From contig JALJCQ010000025.1 in the NCBI GenBank assembly GCA_023091665.1, positions 434,001-498,000 of the forward strand: DNA of 64,000 nt. The letters are read 5' to 3'. Made by a program: the position numbers and the translations under genes. Below the pieces are notes generated by a model, which saw only the letters and a list, made by a program, of their open reading frames with translations, did no database searches and was not told where the DNA came from. Shown here piece by piece: positions 19,849 to 31,700 of the stretch (position 1 is the stretch's first letter; each line of letters opens with the position of its first letter). The stretch comes from Pythium myriotylum (Eukaryota > Oomycota > Peronosporomycetes > Pythiales > Pythiaceae).

Positions 19849-21832
19849 TGTCGTGAGGTACGTTCAGAATCGAGGAACAGCGTACGCAGATCGATCCTGG
19901 CCGCGCCAGACAACGAAAACTCAATAGAGAATAAACAGGAATCGCTCGCTTCACACGCGCGCGACGCCTCGAGATATCACAACTTCTTTGAAGTGGACGC
20001 CCGAAACTCTGCTGCAAAACCCGCGCAAGGTCCTCACGTGTCCTTGCGCTACGGAGCGACGATATTCGTGACGATAGAACGCCCGCTTCCGACGCTTACC
20101 AGCTTCAGCACTTAGCCGCTTTTCCGCCTTCCCGGCCGCAAGACTGTTAACTCAGCCCCAGATACCTCGGGCGCCGGCCGTCAGAGTGCTAACTCGGGGT
20201 TTTTGGGTGACTCTGTGGGTGTTGAGTTTTTCCTTCCTTGAACTTGCGCGAACTGACTTGTTGGGTTGACGGCAAATTCGATTCTCTTCTGAGGGGGGAT
20301 CTGGGTGAAATCACCCTCACCCCACGTTATGGGAGATGGTGAAAAACCTCACCAATCCCCAAACTAGGGACTTATCCCCCAAAATAGGGGAATAATGTCC
20401 CTAGCGTTCCTATCCTACTGTTTCTGTTGTTTTATCGTGACCTACGCTCCTATAACCTAATTTTTACTTTCTAAACTGGGAATTTCTCTTTCAATGTGGA
20501 AAATCCGAGGACACTCCACCACAGCCGCCCTCTACGAAACTCCAGCAGCGCGAGGAAGAGTGAGTACAAAAGTGACGTCCGAGGATACCCACTCCGACAC
20601 CTCAGTTTCCGCTCCATCAGTTGCCTCGCGCGTATGAACTGCTGGTCCGTGCACTCACGGAAATCGCTGTTGGCGTGTAGTTTTTTGTGGCAACTTCGTC
20701 AACTCCGCGTATCGCGAGGCTCTCGCCACGATTGGCAAGGAGATCCAGGGCGCACCCTTCGTGTTGATGTTGCTGACTCAGATCCTGTTCACCCACTCCT
20801 GTGATGAAGTGCGCTGCCTTTTCGCTAGCTCCTGGAGCTGGAAAAGGGTATAGACCTAGCGTGTATATGGGGAATACACGCAGGCGAACTTGGGCCCGTT
20901 GTGAAAACCCAAGTTCTGGCTTCGTACCTCACGTTATGTATCCCTTGACCGGTTCTTTTGAGCTTTGAAGTATGGGGAAATACGTCCACTTGGAGTATTC
21001 CACCAACCCAAGACGGCTCAACCAGCTCTAGGTAACGATGAGGACCAGTCTTTTAATACACAAATACAAACGACACACTTAGACCCAGGACGGAAGACTA
21101 ACTTCGATCCGCTGGGTCTCGCCTGGGACGGAGGACAACCTCGATCCGCCAGGACACTGGAAATCCCCTCTGGGATCTGGGAAACTCTCTCTCAATCAAA
21201 TGGAGTGTATTACTTTAACTGGGGAACTACGACCAGTTCCCAGCTATCGCAACACAAGAATACGCAAGAATATGGAGTGCTCCAGGTCTCTAGTACAAAC
21301 TAGTACCCTTTGCAGGTGCCTCAAGGGCTGGAAAGGGGGTTGGCTCCTCTCCTCACTCGCAAACACACCAATACCCACGCACCAGCAGCCAGACACACGC
21401 GCACACAGTCCACTAGGGCAAATCCAACACACGCAGGCTTACCTTGTGGCGTAGACGCTGGGTCCTCCCGCGGTTCGACGGAGGAGACTTGGGGAGTTGA
21501 GAGCAAAAAGCGAAGTCTTTTGAATACAGGGTAAAACCCTAAGGGGAGCCAGGAACTGGCTCCCTGAACCCTACCTACTTAACTACCAGAACTGATAATA
21601 ACCCTACTCTGTGTGGTCTGACTGGAAATTGCACAATCCGAACTGGGAAAACCGATAAAAACCAGTTTCCGGAATGGATGAATCTGGTCAACATCCGGAG
21701 AAAGCCAGCTCAAACCAGACAGAAAATCACCCACTGGGAAGGTCCAGTGGATGAACCCAGTTCCTGGCACACTGTGCCAGACTGGAAAGGTGGGTGAGTA
21801 GCCGGTACAGTGTACCAGGCTACCGCCACCTA
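19849..21832 (-). repeat. 3' LTR of giant gypsy element 1 (about 2.0 kb)
   Basis: The first 675 bp (19849-20523) match the right copy at a constant offset of 13,860. The remainder has no second copy here but shows patchy similarity to the LTR of element 2, for example CCTCACGTTATGTA and ATATGGAGTG blocks. The end at 21832 is placed by analogy with element 2, just before a CTAACTCTTG block that on the minus strand gives a purine-rich AAGAGTTAG tract. The 2-kb length is inference; the minimal supported LTR is 675 bp. Confidence 0.6.
21764..21816. promoter_or_regulatory. pair of perfect palindromes near the LTR outer (U3) end, element 1
   Basis: CTGGCACACTGTGCCAG at 21764-21780 and GGTACAGTGTACC at 21804-21816. 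Both are perfect about a single central base. A different pair of palindromes sits at the equivalent place in element 2, so the arrangement rather than the sequence is conserved. These could be binding sites for dimeric regulators. Confidence 0.5.
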
Positions 21833-22017
21833 CTAACTCTTGTCATTTAATTTCCTAGTCAACTAATCCAGCTCTGTGCCAGCTCCCACAACCTGGGACC
21901 AGGCAGCGAGAGACGAGGGCACTTCGTCTCAACCGCCCTCTGCTCAACCCGAGACGTGGATCGAGAGAGAAGCGTCGAGGTGCTGAGCACTTGCCAACTG
22001 TCGAGTCGACCACCAGC

Positions 22018-24957
22018 ATGGAGAGCGAGCACGGCGGCGGCGCGGGGGATCTGGAGCTGGACACGAGCGCGCGTCAGGCTGAGTTGTCCGAGTCCGGTCG
22101 GCCGGCGCCAGCTCCCAACGACCCTGGCGCAGCGGCGTCACCATCTCTTCCGTCTGCGCAGCCAGAACCTGGAGCCACGACTGGTCGTGGCGTCTCCGAC
22201 GAATCGGCTCCAGCGCCAGAACTGGGTTCGTCATCCAGCGATACGGTACCGGATCTAGCAACTAGTCGACCGGCACTGCGTGAAGAGGCTAGCGTCATCG
22301 CAGAGGAGCTTCGCAAGAAGCTAGAGCAGATCGTCGAACGTGGGAACCACGAAGCCGACGACGAGAACGACACCTGGGTTCAAGACCTCCACGACACTCA
22401 GCACCGACTCCAAGCCTTATTCCAACGCTGGGATTGGGACATGCAGCTGGCGAGGGACGATGAGGTTCGTGCGCTCCTTCGGCTCTGCGTTTTTCCCGAG
22501 CCGGAATTCATGTGGACCGAAGACCTCGGCGACTTCCAGCGCCAATTCCTGGTCCCGAAGGACGTTCCCGCTGCGCGGTTGAAGAGTTTGGCTAGCTTGA
22601 GCCGGGAACTTGCGGATGGAGGAGAGCTGCGATCACCACTTTTCGCGTCCGTGCTGGCCCGCCAGATCGACGAGATGTTTGGACTCGATCGTTTCTTGCC
22701 ACGTCTCCAGACGACAATCAAGATGAACCGGCGCTTGGTTGGGTTGGTTCCAGTACTGATGAGCCTCACGGCTTTGCGAACGGCCTCTGAGCCAAGCTCA
22801 CCAAGTCACACGAAGGATCTAACACTACTGGCTCTTGGTCAAACGCATGCGATGGCAAAGCTGGTTGTCGAGCTGCGTTCCCAGCTGCAGACGCGAACTG
22901 AAGAACTGGAAAGCGAACGAGAGAGCAAGTCTGAGATCAGCGTGGCGCTGGTTTACTCCAAGGTGGAGGCGAGTTCCAGCTCTAGACACGCGGCTCAGCT
23001 CATTCGCAAGGTGAACGATCTGGAAACTGAGCTCAACCAAGTCAGTGGTCGCGCCAAGGAGCTGGAAGAGAAGCTCGCGAAGGCACAAGCGCGAATGCGG
23101 ACTCTATATGCCGCCAACGTGGCGTTCCAAAACAAAGCCGACTTGGAAAAAGATCTTGTACCACGCTTCGACGACGAGCTCCTGGACCGCATCTACCAGT
23201 TCACGTGGAAGCACGCTCGAGTCAGCGGCAACAAGAACCACTGGTATTCGCTACTTCGCGCAGCCGCCATTAACCCGCCCGCGGAGGCGCCTCTTGGCCT
23301 CAGTGTCGCCCTCATGCAAAATGATCAAGACAACAGAGTCTGGGCATCACCGACACCGTCCAAGCAGCTACAGACATTTCGAAAACTGGTAGGAGCTGGA
23401 TCCGGAGCGTCTCGTGAGAGTCTTGGAGACCCCGACGGCATCCCCGAGCTAGGCGAGTCGCCGTCAGATCTGGACGACGAAGTCCCCGAGCTAGAAATTG
23501 AGGATCCAGAGCCAGAACGGCCGTCGAGTGCTGGGTCGCACAAGCGTCAAGCGCTCAAGCTGGTATCATCACCAAAAGGTTCGGCACCACAGTCGAAACG
23601 GCCTCGCACTGGACCATCACCGCCGCTGCCAACAGACCCGGCGAGCCAGGCACTAGGTTCGACTCCACCGCGCCAGGCCAAGAAGCACAGCCGAGCTCTG
23701 AACCGCGCTCAGCTTGTTCAGCTCGATGCCAGCGACAGCGAACCCGAGACCAAGGCTACGAACCAGGTGCCCCTTCCTTCGAGTCAAGCTGGAGCTGGGA
23801 ATGACGGTCTGGGTCCCTCGAGTTAAGCTGGAGCTGAGGACGGCAGATCAGGTGATGACGCAGAGAGAGCTCCGAGAACAGATTCAGACTTTATCTTTGC
23901 GCAGCCCCTACCACCAGGGGATGACTGGTACATCAAACTTCCAAGAATGCGAGAGGGCGTGTACGAAGACTGGGCGTCTCTTCCAACTCGACCGGGGAGC
24001 GAACCAGCAACTCGGGTCGCCTTCCAAGAGATTCGACATCCGCAGAAGCTGGGTTCAGTTTCTGGTTGTAGCTCGACCGCTCGATACTTCACGATGACCG
24101 AACGCCAGTTCTCTCGGATCTACGGCTTGCCAATTCAAATGATGAGCCAGGTCGTGACGGCCTTCTATCCCAACTATGCGCCGTCGAAGAACGCGATGGT
24201 TTCGGTCATGCAACGACTAATCCAGTATGGTGCTGACGCGTATGCCGGAGTCATGGCTCTCAAACCTTGGAACAAGATGTGGCGGGACCGGGTTGTCGAA
24301 TTTTACTTGTTCGATCCACGAGAGTTGTCGGAAATCCAGGTCCGGTGGCTGACGGAGTATTTAGTGTTTCAATTCCAGTACCGGGAGGCTCTCTGGCTGC
24401 TGGGTCACTGGCTCGCGCTGTCAAAGGAGCCAGGACGCGCGTCACCAGAGCTCCGTCCTTGGTACGAGATCCACAGACGTCGTGCTCAGTACATCTCCCG
24501 ATTCCGAGCTGCGTGGAAGGCCTTGGAAGACCGGCGTCCGCTCGGCCTGAGCCAACTCGTGTATTCGGAGCCAGCCGTCTGGTACGCGTCTAGCACCTGC
24601 TGCTGGATCCCTTGGGAGCTCTCGGTCGAGCAGAACCAGAATCTGTCAACGACTGGGCGTGCAGACGAGATGTTCGAGCAGCTTGGCGCGCTAGATGAGT
24701 TGGAGCCAGTGCGGGCTCGTTGGTCGACTGCTCCAAGTCGCTTTGTCGAAGCACTGTTCCTGGAACAGATAGACTTACTGGAGAACAACGTGGATCGCGA
24801 AGGACACCCAATTTGCTGGCGTCTCCCAGATAATCTCGCCGAGCGGGATCTGGTTCGCTTCTCGCATATTCATGGAGTGTCTACCATCGGACTTGCGTCT
24901 AATGCCCCAGAAGTCGCATCTCAGAGGTCGAAACTAATGAAGCCGACTCGCAGTTGA
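22018..24957 (+). pseudogene. antisense accessory gene of gypsy element 1 (979 codons with one internal stop)
   Basis: Plus-strand gene inside a minus-strand retrotransposon. The frame runs from ATG 22018 to the stop at 24957, interrupted only by TAA at 23824-23826; both halves share the same frame. Codons 1-90 are Ser/Pro/Gly-rich. A helical and coiled-coil region spans roughly 260-380 (…ELRSQLQTRTEELESERE…, …VNDLETELNQVSGRAKELEE). Then come an acidic stretch (…DDEVPELEIEDPEPE) and a basic nuclear-signal-like SKRPRTGPSPP. The C-terminal domain of about 330 residues is rich in Trp and Tyr (WYIKLPRM, WRDRVVEFYLFDP, SEPAVWYASS). The C-terminal domain is homologous to that of the antisense gene in element 2 (shared EPA-W, C-W-P, QLGA-DE-EP). 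I know no function for it. Antisense ORFs in this position are known in plant Tat elements such as Grande. Confidence 0.75.
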
Positions 24958-25354
24958 GATGGAATTGTCTTCAGGTCTTGCATATCCGTAGGTAGCATTC
25001 ACTAATTCGATCAATACATGCAATTTTTTTCATGGTCGTGGCTGGGACCAGCGGGTCGATGGATTTCACATCCAGACTAGCTCGCCGAGTCGGACTTCGA
25101 ACTGGAAATTCACGATCCAACTCGAGCTAGCTGGGAAAGACGCGCCCTCTGACCCAGCCGACTTGCACCCAGTCGTGAAGACTGGCTCACTGGTGCTAGT
25201 CACCGTCATATATGCATATGCAGGTTGGGAGTGCAGCAAGCTTCATTCCCAGGTCGCCAGTATTCTGCGCGGAGCGCAAGGGCACTGGCACCCAAGACGC
25301 TAGCTTTCAACGCTGGGCTGGGGGATGCTAGCTCCCAGTCCACGCTAGGTTGCC
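24958..25354. other. intergenic gap between convergent antisense gene and chromodomain
   Basis: No open frame of interest. It would hold the 3' ends of both transcripts, which converge here. Confidence 0.6.
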
Positions 25355-25730
25355 CTAGCGGTCCTCAGGCTCGCCGTCGCCCGACTGCATAGCAGCGAAA
25401 CGACTCTCGGCGCGGCGGCTGTTGTCGAACTCGTACAACAACTTGCCAGCCTTGATCTTCTCGACTGGAATCCACTCTGGCTCGTCGTACCCGACGAACT
25501 TGACCAAATACTGGCGTTTCAGTTTGTTGCCGGCTCTAGTTCGCTGGGACTCCCATCTAACATCCAGGATTGACTCCATTTCATACTCACCACTGGCTTC
25601 ATCTGGCTCCCAGCTATCTTCTGGTAGCAGAGCAGCGTCCCAGTCCAAGTCTTCTGGCACTGGGTCGAGGACGTCAGCTGGACGATCCTCGAATAGCACA
25701 CGTGGCTTCAGACGACTTACGTGAACCCAG
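25355..25730 (-). CDS. chromodomain C-terminus of integrase, gypsy element 1
   Basis: Chromodomain: YEMESILDVRWESQRTR followed by KRQYLVKFVGYDEPEWIPVE and a C-terminal helix. Aromatic residues in the expected cage positions (Tyr, Trp, Tyr) are visible. It would direct integration by binding modified histone tails. It follows the integrase in a different frame. Comparison with element 2 shows that the polyprotein should read through WVHVSRLKPR, so a single-base shift in the CCCAGGG near 25730 separates it from pol. Confidence 0.85.
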
Positions 25731-28700
25731 GGTTCACACGATACGCAGTCCCTTCAGTCTTGAGCCGGACACGGTGATCGTTGGCCTTTTCGATGATCCG
25801 GAACGGTCCGTGCCAGTGGTGAGCTAGACCTGGCTTCACTCGAGCTAGATATAACCAGACCGCGTCTCCAACTTCGAAACCGGTCTTAACAGAGTCCGGA
25901 AGCCTGTTCCAGCTAGCAGTCTGACGCTTGGCTCTGGACTGCTTGGCCTCGGCCTGGAGATCCCTTGCCCAAGCTAGTGCATACTGGTACTCGCGTTGGA
26001 TCTTGATTCGCCAGAAATACGCAGCCATCTTGTTTCCACGCCGCTTCCTGGGTGTCTGGGCGATCATGGCGGCTATCGTCGACTTGGCATCCCAACCGTG
26101 AGCTAGGAAAAAAGGCGTATCCTTCCTGGTGGTATCGACGGAGGTGTTGATAGCGAACATGAGTCGATAGACGACGTCTTCCCAGTCGTCCTGGCCCGGC
26201 CTGGCTACGTAAGCCTTGATGCTTCTGGAAATAGCCTGGACTGAGCGCTCCTGCTGGCCGTTGGCTTGGGGCCGGTAAGCCAGCGTCGCACGCTGCTGGC
26301 TACCTAGCATAGCTCGGAACTGACCAAACACTTCGCTCATGAAGACTGGGTCCTGGTCATGGCGGATGATAGAGCTGGCTCCAAAACGCTGGAATACCAC
26401 TTCGTCGTATGCCTTGGCGACTGCTGGGGCGCTGGTATCCGACATCGCCTTACATATCACGAAGCCAGTGAACATGCACTGGAGCAGTAGCAACGCCGTG
26501 CTTCCTTGCTCAGACGGAGGCAGTGGGAGCACGAAATCCATCGAGACAACATGAAACGGATATTCTGGCTGGATATTACCAGGAGACGGACCAGGGTTGG
26601 CTGGGAGACCTTTGCCAGTACTGCAGTCGACGCAGCTGGAGCAAAATCGAACGACGTCCTGGTACATCCCAGTCCAGTAATACTCTGAGCGGACTCGCTC
26701 ATACGTGCGTGTAATACCCTGATGGCCGCCTTGGTACTCGACGTGGCAGTGATGCAGCACGTCTTTCCTCATGCCAGCTGGGACGACTAGCTGGGCTGGC
26801 CTCTCCCTGGTCCTAGGCCGGAGACTCACATACCGGAGCACGTCATGTTCGTCAAGCACGAACTGGTCAGCGACTTTAGCGAGCTGGAAAACGTCGTCAC
26901 GATCTAGGAATCGAGTATCTCCAGCTAGGAACAGCTTCATCTTCCTGGTGTACTCGTCAGCGTCCTGGTGGGCACGGATCCGCCGCCATCGCTCTTCGAC
27001 TGCATTTCCAGTCTCTCCGACACCACTTCCAGTTGGGTCGCGTTCGCTTCGAGTTGGAAAACGACCGCGTGGACTTGACACGCCTTCAAGATTCTCAGCG
27101 CCTTGTCGCACATAGAACGGGGGCTCTTCGCCGACTTGTACATAACCAGGAGGTTGCGGCCTCGACTGGCTGGTCGTTCCAACGTCTATGGCGACTGACG
27201 ATGGGTATGGAGCTGGATCCACGCTGGATTCATGTTCAGAGACTGGACGATGGGTGGCGCCCGGTGTAAAGACGGGTCCAGATGGGACAGGCGGTGCGAC
27301 AATATCTGGTTCGGGAAGAGCAGCTGCGTCGCGAAGATTCACACCCACTGGGATTTGGCTCGGCACCGAATCTTCGACAGTCACACGCTGCTGGAGACTT
27401 GCAGCCGACGACTGACTGAGCTCAACCGATGTGGGAGCTTGCGCGGCGATCCTCAAGCTCCTTCGACGCGGTGGCACCGGAACGGCAGTCGCGGACGGCG
27501 CTTGAGCTGCGGCGCGGCTTGCGCTGCGCGTTCGAGCGACGAAAACGACCGCGGAGCCGGGCGAGCGTGATTTTCCTTCTTCCTGGTTCATGCGCGGTCC
27601 AGTGAGACCGGTCGCATCGCCATCGCCCTGGATAACTGACTCAGGGGCGATGGAACCAGCTTCGCACTTGCCTCGGTGGCGTTCTGGGCGCTGGGTGGCC
27701 TCCTCAGTCGCTGGTCCTGGTCCTTCAGCAGCTTCTACACTTGGTCCTGGATCTTGAGCCGTCTCACCGCGATCTTGAGCATCTTGAGCACCTTCCCTTC
27801 GCGTCAGTTGGTCTGGCAACTTGTTGAGCTGGACTAGCTCACCGAACGTCACCTCGTCCTGGATGTCCTGGGTCTTTTGCGTCCGGAGTGCTAGCCCAGC
27901 TAGGTAGTCCGCAGCACCGTTGAACTCTCGCTTCACGTGAACCAGGTCGATCGCATCGAACCCAGCTCGGAGTCGATCGAACTCTGCTAGGAGTAGTGCT
28001 AGATGGGGCTGGTTGCAGCCAATAGCTCCCTGGCATTGCTGGATCACAATTCGTGAATCTCCAACCACAACGAGCCGCTTGACTAGCTCTGTCTTCAGTT
28101 CCAGCACGTATTCCAGTCCTCGTAGCAGGCCGTGGTACTCGGCCTGGTTCACAGTCACATTTTCCAGGTATATCGACCTAGCAAACACTGGGATCCAGCC
28201 TGGCAACTGCCACAACACAAAAATGGCACTTCCAGCGTTGGACTTGAGCTTAGCCGCACCGTCAAAACTGAGAACCAGCCCAGAGTACTCGCTATCCAGC
28301 ATTTCCAGACTGACCAGCGGTGGCTTTACTAGCATCGCCTTTCTGGGTACCAGCTCGGCGGCCACTTGGTCCAACTTCTCCCGGGGTGTAATGCTAGCCG
28401 CGACTAGCGATGCCAGACCGTCTTCATCACGCTCAACTCGCCTGACCTCCATGGTCCAAGGTGATAGCAACGCAGCCCACTGGAGGGTCCTTCCTTGCAC
28501 GGATTTGGACGTCAGAACCCACTTCAACGTCGAGAACCTGGTATAGACGACTAGATCCTGGCCAGCAACCAGGGTGTAGAACACACTTAGCACTCGCAGC
28601 AGAGCTAGGATTTCCTTCTCGGCCAGATGATACCGGAGCTCGGCGTCATGCAGGGTACGGCCGGTGAACCGGACTGGGTGGATGACTCCGTCATGTTCCT

Positions 28701-31700
28701 GGCCCAGCACCGCTCCAATCGCCCACTGGTTCGCGTGAGGGATAATCACGTACGGCCTGGCTCGATCTGGGTGCCGGAGCAACGGAGGAGCCTGGATCTT
28801 CAGTTTCAACAGTTCGAACGCGCGCTTGGCTGGCTCGAGCTGGTCTCCAGCTCGGATTCGCTCGTCGGTGAGCTCGTAGAGCACGCTGGCGATGACCGAG
28901 TAGTCTTCGATGAACTTATTGTAATAGTTCAAGCTTCCTAGGAACGACTGGACACCTTTGAGACTTGTAGGGAACGGCAACTGTTCCAGCTCCTTGGCAA
29001 TCTTGGGTGTTGCGACGATGCCTTCCTGGCTCACCTGGTGGGACAGGTACTGGATCGAGTGCTTCCCGAACGCACTCTTAGGCAGACTTACGGAAATCCG
29101 CCAGTACCGGAGCCGGAATAGCAGCTTGTCCAGCACTTCCAGCAACTCTTCCAGCGTCGCCGTGCCATAGGCGATGTCATCAATGTAGGAACTCCGCTTC
29201 AGGACCGGACCAAGCGCAGCTGGAGCTGGGATACTGAGGTCAAAGACAGTCTTGTCACCATTTTCCAGCTCGGACTTGGCAACTTCAAGCTCCGTGACGG
29301 GCTCTAGACCTAGAGCGTGCATCCCTTCTGGCTCGACCTCGGCTTCTAGGTGCGGAGGGAGCCTGACGTAACCCCAGAGGGCGTTGTCAATGACCTTCTG
29401 GTAGATCAACGGAGCGTTTTTCAGACCGAACGGCATCCGGATCCACTGGAAGTGGCCAAGTGGGCACACGAAAGCGCTGATGTGCTTGGCCCGCTGGGTC
29501 ATAAGCACGGCCCAGAAGCCGCTGGCCATGTCGAGACTCAGAAACCACATGACCTTCTCAAAGTTACCGAGAAGGTCGTCGATCAGTGGCAGCGGGTAGT
29601 TCATGAGCTTGATCAGCTGGTTTACGCGCCGGTAGTCGATGCAAAGCCGAATGTCGACGCCGTTCTTTTTCATGACGATGACGATTGGGCTGGCCCACTC
29701 CGAGTCGGAATACTCGATGATTCCAGCATCGAGGAGCTTCTTGAGCAGCTTGTAGACCTGGGGAAGCAGGTGCGACTTGATTCGCCTGGGTTTCTCGGCG
29801 ACTGGCCTGGTTCCTGGCTCGACTTCGATGTCGCAGACGACGCCCCTAGCTGGAGGCGGAAGCGCGTTGCCAGATCCCAGGAACGCTGACGCATGCTTGT
29901 TGATCACGTCGGGTATGAGCTGGTCCTGGACTGGGCTGGTCACGCCTTCTTCGCCAACATCGGCGCTGGCCATGTCGACTGGAGCTTCCAGGTCGATCTG
30001 GTCCGGGAGCATTGCGAGCTGGTCCCGGAGCTCGTCGAGCAGCACAAAGTCGGTGCCTTCGTGGTAAAACGAGACCGCGCCGTCGTCACCCTGGTTATCT
30101 TGAGACGAAACCAGCTTGAACGTGCACGCGAGACGCTGGATCGGCGTGCTTTTCCGGCTCACTCGGCGCTGAACCAGCTTCATACCGATGGTGAGCTGCG
30201 GTTGGGCAGGAGCTTGAGGACTTGGAACACTTGCTGTAGAGGTCGCCCCCTGACTAGTCCTGGGTCGCTGAGCCGGCAGTGAGTGTTGCCGCTCTGGCTC
30301 GACTTGCAGCAAGTGAGGTTCGCCTGAGTCTGGCACCTGGTCAAGAGCCATCATAACCACTCCGGCGCCTGCAGACCCCGCCTCGGCGGTAAGCTCACTC
30401 GTCAATGACGAGCTCGCCGGTACAACAGGCACGCTTGGAGCGGCCACTCTGGGTAGGTTGGTGCCTGGCTCGGGCAGTCGTGCAGCTGGTGTTGCTAGCA
30501 CGGAATCTTGTCGTGGTGGTGGTGGCGGCATGGCTGTTTCCAGCTCCGAAGCGACTTCTCCTGGCTCGACATGTTGAGCACAACCTGGATCGCGCGCTTG
30601 GACTGGCTCAGGCTCGCTGCGTGGTCGCTCGTCGGTCGTCTCGTCCTCACCGATATTGGCCTCGCCCATATCCACTTCTTCTTGCGGCCCATCATCAAAC
30701 TCGGGAATAAGTGCGAGTTGGTCCTTCATATCTTCCACAGACATCTCGACGCCCTCATGAATGTAAACTTCCCGAGCAAGCTTCGACTGGTCGATGCGAT
30801 CCGGCGATAACCCATCAACAACAAACACAGCAGGAGGCGTGTCTCCAACACAAGCTACAGCCATGTCGTTGCTCCAATTCAATGAGACGCCCTCAGCTTC
30901 CTTGACCGTTTCGTACACCTCTCGGTAGTCTTGCGTCTTCAGTTCTTCGTAATTCAACAGCCTGAGTGGGTCCTCCTCTGGTACAACACATAATCGTCGG
31001 CCCAGATCGATGACAAGACCTGCACGCACCATAAAATCGGTCCCGATAATGACTAGAGAGTGTGCTTCAAAGTCTGCAATCCACATCTCCATCTCATAGA
31101 CAACGAATCCCCCAAGCTTGATCTTTGTCAGCGCCTTCCCATGTGCAGGTAGTGGATGCTCGGATACTCCGTAGAAGTCGCTCGGGTCTTCGAACATCTT
31201 CACGCTCAAACCCAACTTACGTGCCAAGTTAGTGTGTAGCAAACTGATGTTCACACCCGTGTCGAGCATTAATGGGAGCCCGAGATCTTCGACTGCGCCA
31301 TGAACGAACACTTGTACGGCTTCGTCTTGAGGAGGGTCGTGATCCTTCCACCAACCTCTCCGTTCGCCCTCCGTCAGTTGAACATGCATGACTTCCCAAC
31401 GGACCGAACGTTCTCCTTCTTTCTTCACCTTTTCTCGTTCTTGATCAAAATGCAACAACATCTTCGACTCTTCATACACACGTGGCTCCGTCTCGGACGC
31501 CACATCCTCAATCACTGTTTCTTCTTGTTTCTTCATTTCTTCGGCATCAATGTCTTCGAATACACAAGGCGCATCTTCTTTCTCGATTTTCTTCACTTGT
31601 TTGCGCCAAATCTTCTTCTTTACATGCACATTCACACTCGCCGCGACATCCCCGTCACGTACAGCACCGGCAGAGTGCTGCGGGGCTAGCGGTTTAACTG

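Noticed and set aside
19849..20523. 675 bp as the full LTR of giant gypsy element 1
   Set aside because: The right copy is truncated by fusion with copia. The region up to about 21832 resembles the LTR of element 2, so 675 bp is likely only the part still present twice.
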